A stretch of DNA of 64,000 nt. Source: Heligmosomoides polygyrus polygyrus. Its lineage: Eukaryota > Nematoda > Chromadorea > Rhabditida > Heligmosomidae. Position numbers and translations under genes: made by a program. The stretch spans positions 70,468,983 to 70,532,982 of the forward strand of contig OX377201.1 of NCBI GenBank assembly GCA_947396885.1. The letters run 5' to 3'. The notes below the pieces were generated by a model. It had not been told where the DNA came from. It saw only the letters and a list, made by a program, of their open reading frames with translations, and did not search any database. Positions 21,206-30,792 of this stretch are shown in pieces. Numbering within the stretch: the first letter of the stretch is position 1; each line of letters opens with the position of its first letter.

Positions 21206-23160
21206 TTGCCGACGGTCACGACCGTAGACCCGACATGGCAAATAGCCACCGACGCGATTCTCAATGCTGCGCGTTCCGAACTCGGCCCTACGAAACCGGG
21301 ACGGCGTAAGGTCGAAAAGCAGACATGGCTGTGGACTAACGAAGTTAAGGAAAAAGTTCGAGAGAAGAAGAGATTATACCACGCATTCCTCGGCGATAAG
21401 ACAGCCGACAAATGGCGTCTGTATCAGGAAGCCAAGAAAGCCGCTAAGAAGGCGGTAGCCGTTATAGGAGCCACTCATTACGATGATATCAACGGGAAGC
21501 TTGAGTCGCGCGATGGCGAGCGATTTCTTTATCGACTCGCGAAGGTCCGCCATCGCCAGACTGAGGATGTTGAGAAGTTCTTTGGCATCAACGATGAGAA
21601 TGGTCATCTACTCATGGACCGCAAGATGGTTATGAACCGATGGTGCACCTACTTCGAGGAAGTCTCGACAGTAGAGTTTGCTCATACGAGCATTCCATCT
21701 TCTCCTCCTGTATACGGTCCCGTTCAGAAAATCACCGTAGAGGAGGTAGAAGCGGCTTTGAAGAAGATGAAGTCGGGCAAGGCAACGGGCCCCGATGATT
21801 TGGTGGCCGACTTATGGAAGTCGAAATCCTGGTACCCAACGAAGTGGCTGGCGACGTTCTTCAACCAGGTTATTGCGGAGAGGAAAGTGCCCGAAATCTG
21901 GTAGAGAAGCACGACGATTCCAATTTGGAAAAAGAAGGGCAGTCCAGCAGACTGCGCAAACTACCGTCCAATCCGACTGCTTTCGCATAGCGTGAAGATC
22001 TTCGAGCGGATTGTCGACCGGCGCATTCGTGATGCCGTCCAGCTCTCTACCAACCAGTGCGGATTCGTAGCTGGTTGTGGCACAGTCGATGCCATACACG
22101 CCGTTCGTCTTCTGATAGAAAAACACCGCGAGAAACAGAAGCCGGTGCATCTTGCCTTCCTGGATTTGGAGAAGGCCTTTGATCGCGTTCCGCGTGAAGT
22201 GATATGGTATGCCTTACGGGAACATGGAGTCCCGACGAGCTCATAGAGTGGGTGCGAATTCTCTACTCTTGTCCAAAGAGTCGAGTTCAAGCTGCAGCTG
22301 GAACCTCGATGGAGTTCCCCATCTCTATCGGGGTACACCAGGGTTCTGCGCTTTCCCCACTTCTCTTTGTTGTCGTCATGGATGCCATCACACGAGATCT
22401 TCAGAAGCCCGTCCCTTGGACGTTGCTTTATGCCGATGACGTGATGCTCGCTAGCGAAGACAAGATTGAACTCCAGCGGCAGGTACAAGCTTGGTGCGAT
22501 CGCTTGGAGAGATTTTGACTCAAACTTAATGTCAAGAAGACCGAGTATATGACGACCGATGAAGACGAGTCCAGCTCCATTAAGGTAAATGGCATTGAGC
22601 TGCCACGTACTTCGGTATTCAAGTACTTGGGATCAGCAATCGCGTCCGATGGCGGTTTACTCGTTGAAGCCAACTCACGCGTGAGTGCAGCGTGGTCCAA
22701 ATGGCGCTCTCTGACGGGAGTGCTCTGCGACAAGAAGATACCAGAGCGTCTAAAGTCGAAGATCTACAGAGCAGTCGTCCGACCTGTAGCTATTTACGGA
22801 GCTGAGTGCTGGCCCGTTACCAAAGAAATTGAAATGCGCCTCAGCGTAATGGAAACGAAGATGCTGCGGTGGGCGGCCGGAGTTACGCGCTTGGATCGAG
22901 TACGCAGCGAATCCATACGGCAGAGGTTCGGTGTCACCCCGATATTTGAGATGCGCGAAGCTCGTCTGCGATGGTACGGCCACGTCCTTCGCGCAAAAGG
23001 TGACACTGCCCGAAAGTAGGAGGGCGACCAAAACAGCGGCGGCTTGATACGCTGCATCAGGACTTGAAGATGGCTGGGTTGCACCCTGATCAGGCATTTG
23101 ATCGGGAGAAACGGCGCCAACATTCCAGGAAGGCGGACCCTGCAACTAAGCGGGACAAAC
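21206..23160 (+). pseudogene. RTE copy 1, reverse transcriptase domain
   Basis: In order: KSGKATGPDDLVADLW, a TAG at 21902 in place of the Gln codon kept in copy 2, YRPIRLLSHSVKIFERIV, LAFLDLEKAFDRVPREVIWY, then a one-base deletion near 22235 that shifts frame, VHQGSALSPLLFVVVMD, LLYADDVMLAS (catalytic Asp pair), a TGA at 22516 for Gly, then VFKYLGSAIASDGGLLVEAN and MLRWAAGVTRLDRVRSE. Near 23015 a small deletion removes the IGLNLEVPGKRPRG segment seen in copy 2. All lesions are point-like, so the insertion is fairly young. Confidence 0.85.
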
Positions 23161-23184
23161 GCTGAAGAAAAAGAAGAAGAAGAA

Positions 23185-23337
23185 GATAGCGGTCTTTGCG
23201 CTACGAAACGTGATCGAGTTGTCGCTGTAAACGATACTTGGCGCACCCCTACGCGCTATGAACCGACGAAAGGCTAAGAGAAACTCCTTCGTGGTGAGAT
23301 TGAGTACGGCCTCGAGCTGAACTGCGCGTGTTGTCAT
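23185..23337 (-). pseudogene. BEL/Pao integrase core fragment
   Basis: Reads CMTTRAVQLEAVLNLTTKEF, LLAFRRFIARRGAPSIVYSD and NSITFRSAKTAI. TRA.HLE....T..FL.A..RF..RRG.P..I.SDN..TF.GA is the BEL/Pao integrase core; the Asp of IVYSDN is one of the catalytic acids. The frame runs straight into the TSD of RTE copy 1 and resumes at 20203 with ASLIYSPTSWRR. Confidence 0.75.
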
Positions 23338-23351
23338 GCACGTTATTATAG

Positions 23352-23464
23352 GAGTGGTATTTGCAGTTCTACCTGAGGACTTAGAAAGTCGATAGGTGTT
23401 AGGATATAGACGAAAGTTTCCAGCTCCCTATAAGGCGTTATGGGACGGCAATTTAACGTGGGCC
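23352..23464 (-). repeat. Exact duplicate of 19876-19988 (Pao integrase end)
   Basis: 113 bp from GAGTGGTATTTGCAG to AACGTGGGCC, identical base for base to 19876-19988 and in the same orientation, yet lying on the wrong side of the integrase core. It encodes the LNCRPITPYRELETFVYILT segment. Confidence 0.85.
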
Positions 23465-25141
23465 GCACGGCCAACACCACCTCTTTTTCTTTATAATTAC
23501 ACACCCTTACCCAATTATACTTCCTTACAGTTATTATTTTACACTATACTATTTACTTTCTTTTTTCCTTTATTTCTTAAAATGTTCGTTTTTTAAAAGC
23601 AGAAACGAGCTCATATATGCGCTCTCTTGGGAAACGACTCTTTCATTTTCGTGTTTTCATTATTTACCTTAACAATACATAGTCTATGCAACACTTAAAC
23701 ACACTTTTGTGCTTCCCTTTTGCCACTATTTTCCTATTTCTCCTCACTTTTGCTATTTCCTCTGCCTCTGCCTTCTTCTTGTATCCTTTCTATCCCCATC
23801 ACTTTTCTATCATTGTCATCACATGCACTTATATCCCATCTCCTCACATTTTATCGTGACTCTTCCTCGTAAGTCCTCATTTCTTCGTCTCGCGCGAATC
23901 ATCTCTCATCTCACTCTACATTTATTTCATTTTAGACACATTCCCGCAATGTCTTCTTCATGCCATCGTGCAGCTGCTGTTCTTGCTCCACCTCGGTCGA
24001 CCAACACCATCGCCTTCAGACTCCCCTTAGCGGAGACGATGGACGCTGCTCGCGCTGCCACCACACCCTTATCCACTCTACTTGTCATCATCAACATCAC
24101 TGCGGCTCTCATCATCATCAGCGCTTACCGCATCAGTCTGTCTCGCGGAATCCTCGGCACGCACATCGCGCATCATCGCCGCTTTCCCCACCACGCTGTC
24201 GCCGCCTTAGTCAGTGGGTGTCACCTCCACGGGAACGGAAGTCACGGTACGAGGCTTTTCTCAAGCCTCGTCAACGTGATCCGTGACACGTGGAGCCCTA
24301 TTTATTCTCATCCATTTTACCCTCTCCGCACCGGTCCTCCTCTTATTTTGGTCGCCCTCGCACATTTCCTAAAAAACTTCACACTTTTCTCCTCGCGCTT
24401 CTCGTTCTTCTCGTAAACCTCCCTCTGCTTCCTCTTCTCCTCTTCCTGCTCTTGTAGACACACCCACTCATTCTCGATCTCCTACTCTTCCTCCTCCTTC
24501 ATCTCAACCACCTCTCTTTGTATACCGTCCATCCACCTCCTCATCTGCGCTTGCATATCGCCGTCGCCTTAGGGCAAAACGCCGCCTTAACGCGTCTACC
24601 ACCATATCCTCTTCGCCAACGCACACGCACGCTCAACATCTACAGCCTCAACAGCCCCTTAGCGCGTCCACCTCACGGCAGTAGCAGTCATCCTCAGGCC
24701 TAACGCCTGAAGTCGTGCCTACGCTGTTTCCTGCACGTAGTCCGCTTATCAGGCGACCGGTGCCCATTGAGGCCGAGCCTGAGCTCTTCAACACAATTAG
24801 CAATTCGGACCGCTCGACAGCATGCCGTTGGCAGACCAGCTCCAATTTCTGAACATACGATCAGATCGTCACGCATTCTGTCATGGTCCTATAGTTACAT
24901 CTACAACCCGTCGGCACCACTTATTTGGGGCCCACCTCGGCAACAGCAGGCCAGCACGCAGACCACACCACCACGATCTGCACAGCCGCGCGAGCCTACC
25001 AGCCTCACATTAGGATGTGTATGCCGTCGCCGCCGTCGCTGCCGTCGCCACCGTCCCACTCCTGCCCTTAGAGCACCCATGCTTTTCGGATAACTCGGCT
25101 TGCAGGGAGGGAATCTGGTGGAACCCCACCAGCCGGCGTGA
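23465..25141 (+). other. C/T-rich unit leading to a gag-like ORF; no domain seen
   Basis: T- and C-rich with a long plus-strand open frame (23709-24416) that is hydrophobic and His-rich by composition. From about 24450 a Ser/Pro/Arg-rich reading appears in broken frames and may be the disordered N-terminal part of the zinc-knuckle protein at 25142. Confidence 0.35.
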
Positions 25142-25780
25142 GACGCGACCCCAAGCGGTTCCTCCAGCGCAAGCCCCAGCACGGCAGGCTTCCTTAGAGC
25201 CTTCTGCGCAGCAGCCTCACAGGCTACAAGCACCGCAGCTCTTCGCAAGGTCGGCGCAGCCCGCACCAACATCGCCCGCGCCATCGCCATCGCCACGACG
25301 GCCAGCCACACCATCCCGCCAGGCACGCGCAACCCAGCCGTACCGCCACCACCCGTTCGCCGGTCTATGTATGAACCAGCACACTTAGTCCAGTCCACGC
25401 TACCTCCGGTCTTAGAATGTTGGTTCTGTTATGAGAACCACTACTCGTCATCCTGCCGGAACGTACCGCGGATCAGCGATCGCATCTACGTCCACATGAG
25501 AAATGCGCGCTGTTTCCGGTGTGGCGGACACCACTTAGACCATGAGTGCGAGCAGCATGCAAAAAGGTGTCTTTTGTGCGGTCTGGACAATCACCACATC
25601 GCGTTTTGCCCTCACAACCGCCAGGCAGATCGAGACCTCAGCAATGAGTGCTGGCTTAGGCAAATGCGTAGGGCACGCAGCAAAGCGTTCATCGCTCGCC
25701 GCCTTAAGGAGGAGGACGAAGCATGGCTGAGCTACCATCTGTATAAACTGGAGCTCGAAGAAAGACACACTGAGGAATAA
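25142..25780 (+). CDS. Gag-like protein with three zinc knuckles (partial)
   Basis: About 212 codons open on the plus strand. An Ala/Pro/Ser-rich N-terminal half is followed by three knuckles: CWFCYENHYSSSC, CFRCGGHHLDHEC (both CX2CX3HX4C) and CLLCGLDNHHIAFC (CX2CX4HX4C), then a basic, helix-prone tail ending LYKLELEERHTEE. The first knuckle followed by RISDRIYVHMRNARCFRC resembles BEL/Pao gag proteins, which would bind the element's RNA. The upstream frame is broken by stops near 25093 and 25138, so this is a fragment. It points the opposite way to the LTR element next to it. A LINE ORF1 is the alternative. Confidence 0.55.
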   Translation, partial: DATPSGSSSASPSTAGFLRAFCAAASQATSTAALRKVGAARTNIARAIAIATTASHTIPPGTRNPAVPPPPVRRSMYEPAHLVQSTLPPVLECWFCYENHYSSSCRNVPRISDRIYVHMRNARCFRCGGHHLDHECEQHAKRCLLCGLDNHHIAFCPHNRQADRDLSNECWLRQMRRARSKAFIARRLKEEDEAWLSYHLYKLELEERHTEE

Positions 25781-25791
25781 AATGGTATATT

Positions 25792-26142
25792 TACTCTCTT
25801 CTCTATTTACTTCCTCTTCTTTATTTCTTTCCTTATATAGTTATAGGTACCAGTTTGTGGTAGTGGCGACACGAGTGGGATATATGTTTATGGCAGAGCA
25901 GTTCACATAAGGCACATGAAATCATGAGGGAAGGAGACGTCCAGTGGAAGGGTGCGGGCGAGGCTGGCAGGGAGACAGGTCGACCGGTCGTCAGGCGTCT
26001 TCGAGCTCGAATCCCCTTGTAGCTCCTTGCTCGTCCTCCGATCGTGCTCCGGCTCCTGTAGTCATCCGAGATCTTCATTAAGCTTGAGCCATGCCTTGCG
26101 TATCGATTGCACATTTGTCGGAGGATTTCCTAGGCTCTTACA
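25792..26142 (-). repeat. 3' LTR of the helicase-bearing retrotransposon
   Basis: About 351 bp. The TG start lies directly after the purine tract; the far end reads GAAGAGAGTA on the coding strand, so the terminal CA is TA. Near that end are CTATATAAGG (25831-25840) and AATAAA (25820-25825), plausible TATA and polyadenylation signals. The far boundary rests on the 5-bp ATATT duplication and is less certain than the near one. Confidence 0.6.
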
Positions 26143-26153
26143 CCTCCCCTATT
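26143..26153 (-). promoter_or_regulatory. Polypurine tract
   Basis: AATAGGGGAGG on the coding strand abuts the TG of the 3' LTR, the expected site of plus-strand DNA priming. Confidence 0.7.
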
Positions 26154-26292
26154 CACAAAACGTCCGTCCTCGGACGTTGGACGGGGGCATGGCGCAGCTG
26201 ATACGCAAGGCGGGGATAAGGTTCAAAAAAAGGGAAAGAATGAACTACTAATGTAAATGAATGGTGAAGTCTTACCACTAAGTCCGAGATTC

Positions 26293-29200
26293 TCACGACA
26301 GAATGTCCTCCAACGTTGACGTGCAGATGAACACTCGGTGTTCATGCGCCCAGTGGAGGACCCATGCCCAGTTCCTCAGGCCACGCAAAGCGGTGACGTT
26401 CCCGAGCACGATTTGGCCATGGCGACAGCGCGTCAGGGCGACGTTCATGCGCAACGGGTCGTCCAGGAAGTCGCTGGAGTCGGGATCCACGTCGGAGCGG
26501 GTCGTGAGGAGGATGACGATATCCACCTCTCGTCCTTGAACGGAATCGACAGTGTGGACTAACTCCTTGGCGCGCCGCGTAGTCCTGGAGAAGGCGAGCC
26601 TGCTCCTTGTAGAAAGTGATGATCGCCAGAAACGTCGGCGGGATTCCTTTCGCAAGGAGGGCCTGGACGATGTCGCGGCAGTATCGCGCTTCCGTCTCGT
26701 TTGAGTGGGAGCCTCCGAGTGACCTTGTCGATCTCCCCTCCACGTGACCAGTAGGAACGGCACCTTCTGGTTAGGTAGACGGAGGAGGTCCGTGAACATA
26801 CTGCGCTGCTGCTCCGTGGTACCGCTGATTAGCTGTCCTTGGTAGAACAGACTATTTGGCAGGTCGTTCAAGGCTGGATGGGCCCGGAATGTAGTAAGCA
26901 ACGGAGCAACGGGGACGTCCCTGGAGAGGAGGAGACTCATCGCTCCCCGGGCTCCATGGATGGCGGCGGTTGACGAGCGGTCGCATCTTATGTGGGGCGC
27001 GAGTTGGTGCAGGTCGCCAATCATTATCATCCGGGAACCATGACGTCATAGCGACAAACGCCGGCTCCGGTATCTGCGACGCTTCGTCGCAGATGAGGAC
27101 CTGCGTTTTCCCGAGGTATGTGTTGAAAAGTCCGGATGATCGCGTGGAGTTGAGAAGCGTCGCCGTTGTCATACACACAATCCGAGGAGGGCGCAGTCGG
27201 AACATGATGCCGACCGCTTTTTCGGTAGCGAGCGGGTTCTCTCGTTCCGCTATGACATATTTGTCGCGTTCGGCCTCGGAAAGCGTCAAGGTCCGCTCTG
27301 GATGGAAGATGGAAGTCTCGATGAGCTCACGTCCTCGGGCGTATTTTGTCAGCGCCTTGGCTTCGTAATCTCGTAGCTGACCCTGGTAGTCCCTAGCGAG
27401 ACGTCGAAGAATGGTGTGAAGGTCCACGGGCGTTACCGGCGTTCCTTCGCGTAGCGCCGAGTCAGCAACGAAGCGCAGGATAGGGAGGTGCTGGAAGTCA
27501 GACAGCGACAAGAGTGTTTCAGTAAATTGGGCAACAGCCGCATTTGTGGTTGCAGTGGCGACCACCAGATGTTCCTCATCCGCTTCGGCCAGCGTCGCTG
27601 CGATAAGTGCACCGACCACCGTTTTGCCGGTTCCGAAGGCCGCTATGGCCAGCACAGGGGTGTCGGAGGTCCCATCTGGATGGCACGTATTTGGTCGTCC
27701 CGCAGGGCCAGATCGCGATTACGGACTCGGACCGATAACACTGGCGGGGGAGGGGAAGGGCGGGTAGAAAGGAGGCGAGATGCGCCTCCGGGTCATAAAC
27801 CGCGTCCAGGATCTGGTTGGCTCGCCAAGGTGTGTGCACGTCTTCATCCAGACCAGCGAAGATTTGGTGCTCCGCGAGAAGGGTACTGGGTCCGCACCTG
27901 TAGGGAGGGTGGCCCGGCGGACGCATATGTCGACTTGGGTGCGGTCGTCCGGGCCTGTCTGACCGAACTCCTGGATGGCTCGGCGCAAGGGTTGGTGACA
28001 GTTGATCGTGGAATGGAGTTCCACGTCCGTGATCCTTCGCGCGAAGTCGAACGATGTTCGTGATATCGTCAAGCGTCCAACAACCTCCGAATCCACGATC
28101 CACACGTCAGTAGGGCGCTGGAGGTTCCATCCGGTTTCGAAAGTGATTCCTTCCAACTCGAATCGAAGGCGGATGGGGTGTGCGTGGGGACTGGTAACCG
28201 TAGCCATGACACGGTGAGTACTTTTGTCGTCGGCTGCGTAGGAGGTTGCCGCCAATGCTGCGCAGGCTGCGCTGAAAAGCTTGCCCATCCGCTTACGGGC
28301 CACCTTCTTGTTCCTAGGATAGTTGGAGAAACGCGCCGCCCGATCTCGAACCCATTCCTCGTCGGCTGGGGTAGGACGGAAGACGCGGAGGTGCAAGATC
28401 GCGGCGTCTGGTTAGGCTGGGAGGAACACTCGGATAGCGTTGGTGAGGAAGTACTGGGCAGCCTCTGAAGCTGGTAGTTGAGAGAAGCGCATGGCCGTGG
28501 AGACGTTGACCCTTGTTTCCGCGAGAAGAAGTTGGTTCTCCCGAGTTTCCGTGATATCGAATTCGCAGATCTTAGGCGCGATGGAGATGGCCTCGGGGCA
28601 GCCTTCCAGGGCGATGCGGAAGTTGTTTACGCGATCGTTTCTTGCGCCACGACGCGGTACCTCGAGGACCAGTCCAAGAACAATCTCGTTCGCTGAAGGC
28701 GGGGTTACCAGTATGAACTCATGCACTCGGAAGAAGTACGGGTGACGAATGTCCATCGCGGTAACGCGAGGAAGTCGAGCTCCTGCGAGCGTGGCCTCGG
28801 GGTTCTCGAGTGCGGCCCGAGTTGGTTTTATGGACTGGACCCAGACGAAATCCTTTACCGACATTTGGGAACGGTCAAAGCCGCGAGTTTGGGAGAGGGA
28901 GTTGACGGCGTATTGGTCCAACACGATACAATGGAGCTCCAGATGGTCCGGACCGGGGACCAGGAAATCCTTGGCTTCCAGAACGACGCCTTGGCCGTGA
29001 TTTTTGGAGACGACCTGATATAAGGCCGGTAGTGCACCGTTCCGCAAGGGAGGGCAACGCAGGGTAGGAGGGCGTCCTTCTGGCGACTGCGGAAGGTTGG
29101 GGTCGGTGCTGCGGAAGCGTCCTGCGTGCAGGGAAGCGATGATGTTGTCTGCCTGTCGTCTTAACGCCAGTGCGTCGCAGATGGACATCAGCTCCACTAT

Positions 29201-29482
29201 CGCTAGTGGTAGATTGGGAGAGGGAGTTCCGACGAAGTGACGAGGGAAGAGAGACCGCGCAAACTTGCCGCTGAAATATCCGGCGGGGCCAAGGTGACGA
29301 TAAACGAACGATGGGAGGTGGCTCGTGACCGAGGCCTCGGAAAGATTCGAGTAGATCGGCCGACGTGCCAGGTACTGTGCCCAGGGGTGGTATGGCACCC
29401 ATGCATTAGTGTAGTTGTCCGGAGTCGTCGGAGGCAGAGGGTGTCCTGCCATATGAGGCTTGGCTCCATCAAGATTAGGCAT
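26293..29482 (-). pseudogene. UPF1-like superfamily 1 helicase in the retrotransposon's third ORF
   Basis: Roughly 1060 codons from MPNLDGAKPHMAG (29482) to a stop at 26293. The N-terminal 356 residues (to a stop at 28412-28414) have no recognised fold; EFILVTPPSANEIVLGLVLE suggests a beta-rich domain. The helicase motifs then follow in order: a Q motif (LRDDQIRAIQMG near 27695), Walker A FGTGKT (about 27620-27634), Walker B ICDEASQIPEP (about 27085), motif III GDLHQLAP (about 27010), motif IV TFYKEQARLLQ (about 26615), motif V VDSVQGREVDIVILL (about 26550) and motif VI NVALTRCRHGQIVLGN (about 26445). DEAS, VDSVQGRE and NVALTR are UPF1/MOV10-group signatures (SF1B, RNA/DNA unwinding). At least four frameshifts and one stop interrupt it. 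It lies between integrase and the purine tract, where some elements carry env. Confidence 0.82.
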
Positions 29483-30629
29483 GGCCTCAGACTGACTTAA
29501 ACGCTCACGCTTCGGTGGAACAGCGGAGGCCGATGAGGAGGTCGACGATGCGGGAGTATGTAGTCGTCGTGGAGCGGAGAGGGAAGTTGGATTCCGTGAA
29601 GTGGAAGGAAGCGTGGACGGCTTCGATGTCGACGGTTGTGTTCCGAAATTTGAGCATCTGCCCGAGAAATGCTGGGTTCCGTGAGTGCTGGAGATTTAGG
29701 TGCCGGAGTTCTCTGCGCCCGAGTGGAGTCGGAAGGTTCTGCGATGTTAAGGCGCTCCAGCTGCGGAGGTGATGGAGGTATCGGCTGGTTCGTTGTTTGC
29801 TGTCGGAGGAAGAGAAGCTAAATTCGTAGAAAGTTAGAAGACTGGTTGTGTAAAGGTGGACATGTATTGTTAGAGCTGCTTACTATCTGTAGTCTGATGT
29901 GGTTCAATGTATTGGACATCAGCCCGGATGACGGTTGCAATAGGGACGGTAGTCGTCGAAGAGAGGTCGTCGACGGATGGAGCGTCGCGCTGTGGTTCCG
30001 TAGCTTGGGCAGCAGCTCGAGAGGTGACCGTATAGGTCGGAGTGACGTTCGTTGCTGGAAAGAGCAGAGATTGATGGGGGAGCAGATGAGGGTTAAGAAA
30101 AGGACGGTTAAGAGAGAAAAAAAAATACCTGGGAGGAGCGAGCGAACAGTATTTTGTGGTTCCAAGGTTTGGGCAGCAGCCCGGGGGTCCGAAGGGGTCG
30201 AGTCTAAAAGAAGTAACCGGTATACGTTGGTATGTGGAGAAAGAGGATCTACAAAGGTGTAGCCGTACCGATTTCCCTTAGTGGAGCCGAGCTCTCGTGA
30301 AGGGCCATCGACTGAGTGGAGCCGACCAGTGCCGTAGAAACGGGGAAGCTTGCTCCACTGGGTGGGGTTTCGGCCTCAGCCTCCGAGTCTGCAGGACTGC
30401 CCGTAGGCGGCGGCGAGGTTGTTGAAGGGCTCCGGCTCTGGCTCGCCTGCATGGAAGTGGAGGACGAGCTCGAGGTCTTCTCGGACGTGGAGCTCTGCAT
30501 GCTCTGCATGCTGGCTCGGCGTGCGGCACGTAGCGGCCGAGGTGGCGGTAGTGGGCGCGCAGCGTTATCCGGCTGGTCGCTCATAGTGAGTGCAGAACGA
30601 GAGTGAAGTTTTGAGCGTGATTTGATCAA
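29483..30629 (-). pseudogene. Ser/Pro-rich leader of the third ORF
   Basis: 30629-30249 encodes a low-complexity protein (MSDQPDNAARPLPPPRPLRA, then Ser/Thr-rich runs) ending in a stop. Further down, in the frame that leads into MPNLDGAKP, comes another Pro/Ser/Thr-rich run ending PPKRERLSQSEA. A CTCCCAG|GTATTT at about 30130 and a TTTCTACGAATTTAG at about 29820 could be splice sites joining the two parts, so the helicase protein may begin at 30584 rather than 29482. No domain recognised; probably disordered. Confidence 0.4.
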
Positions 30630-30792
30630 TCTGAAATGGTACGAGGTGAGTGACGGGGTGGAGGGGAAACGTAATTGTAGCGCGGCGAGACAGACGAAAG
30701 AAGAGGACGACGCGTAAAGAACGATCCGAGAAGAGTGTAGAGATGGAGGTGCGAGTAATGGGGGTATATGCTAGGTGAAGTTATAACGTCGC

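Larger units (their letters stand above)
20204..23184 (+). mobile_element. RTE-type LINE copy 1
   Basis: About 2.98 kb, beginning GTGGCGATGTCCGTTCC and ending in a (GAA)n tail, flanked by the 14-bp duplication GATAGCGGTCTTTG (20190-20203, 23185-23198). One long protein with an AP endonuclease followed by a reverse transcriptase was encoded. It sits inside a BEL/Pao integrase and is inactive through one internal deletion, two stops and frameshifts. Confidence 0.88.

Noticed and set aside
23709..24416. 235-codon membrane-like protein
   Set aside because: Hydrophobicity comes from C/T-rich DNA; composition is Ser/His/Leu-rich without defined segments, and no neighbour supports it.
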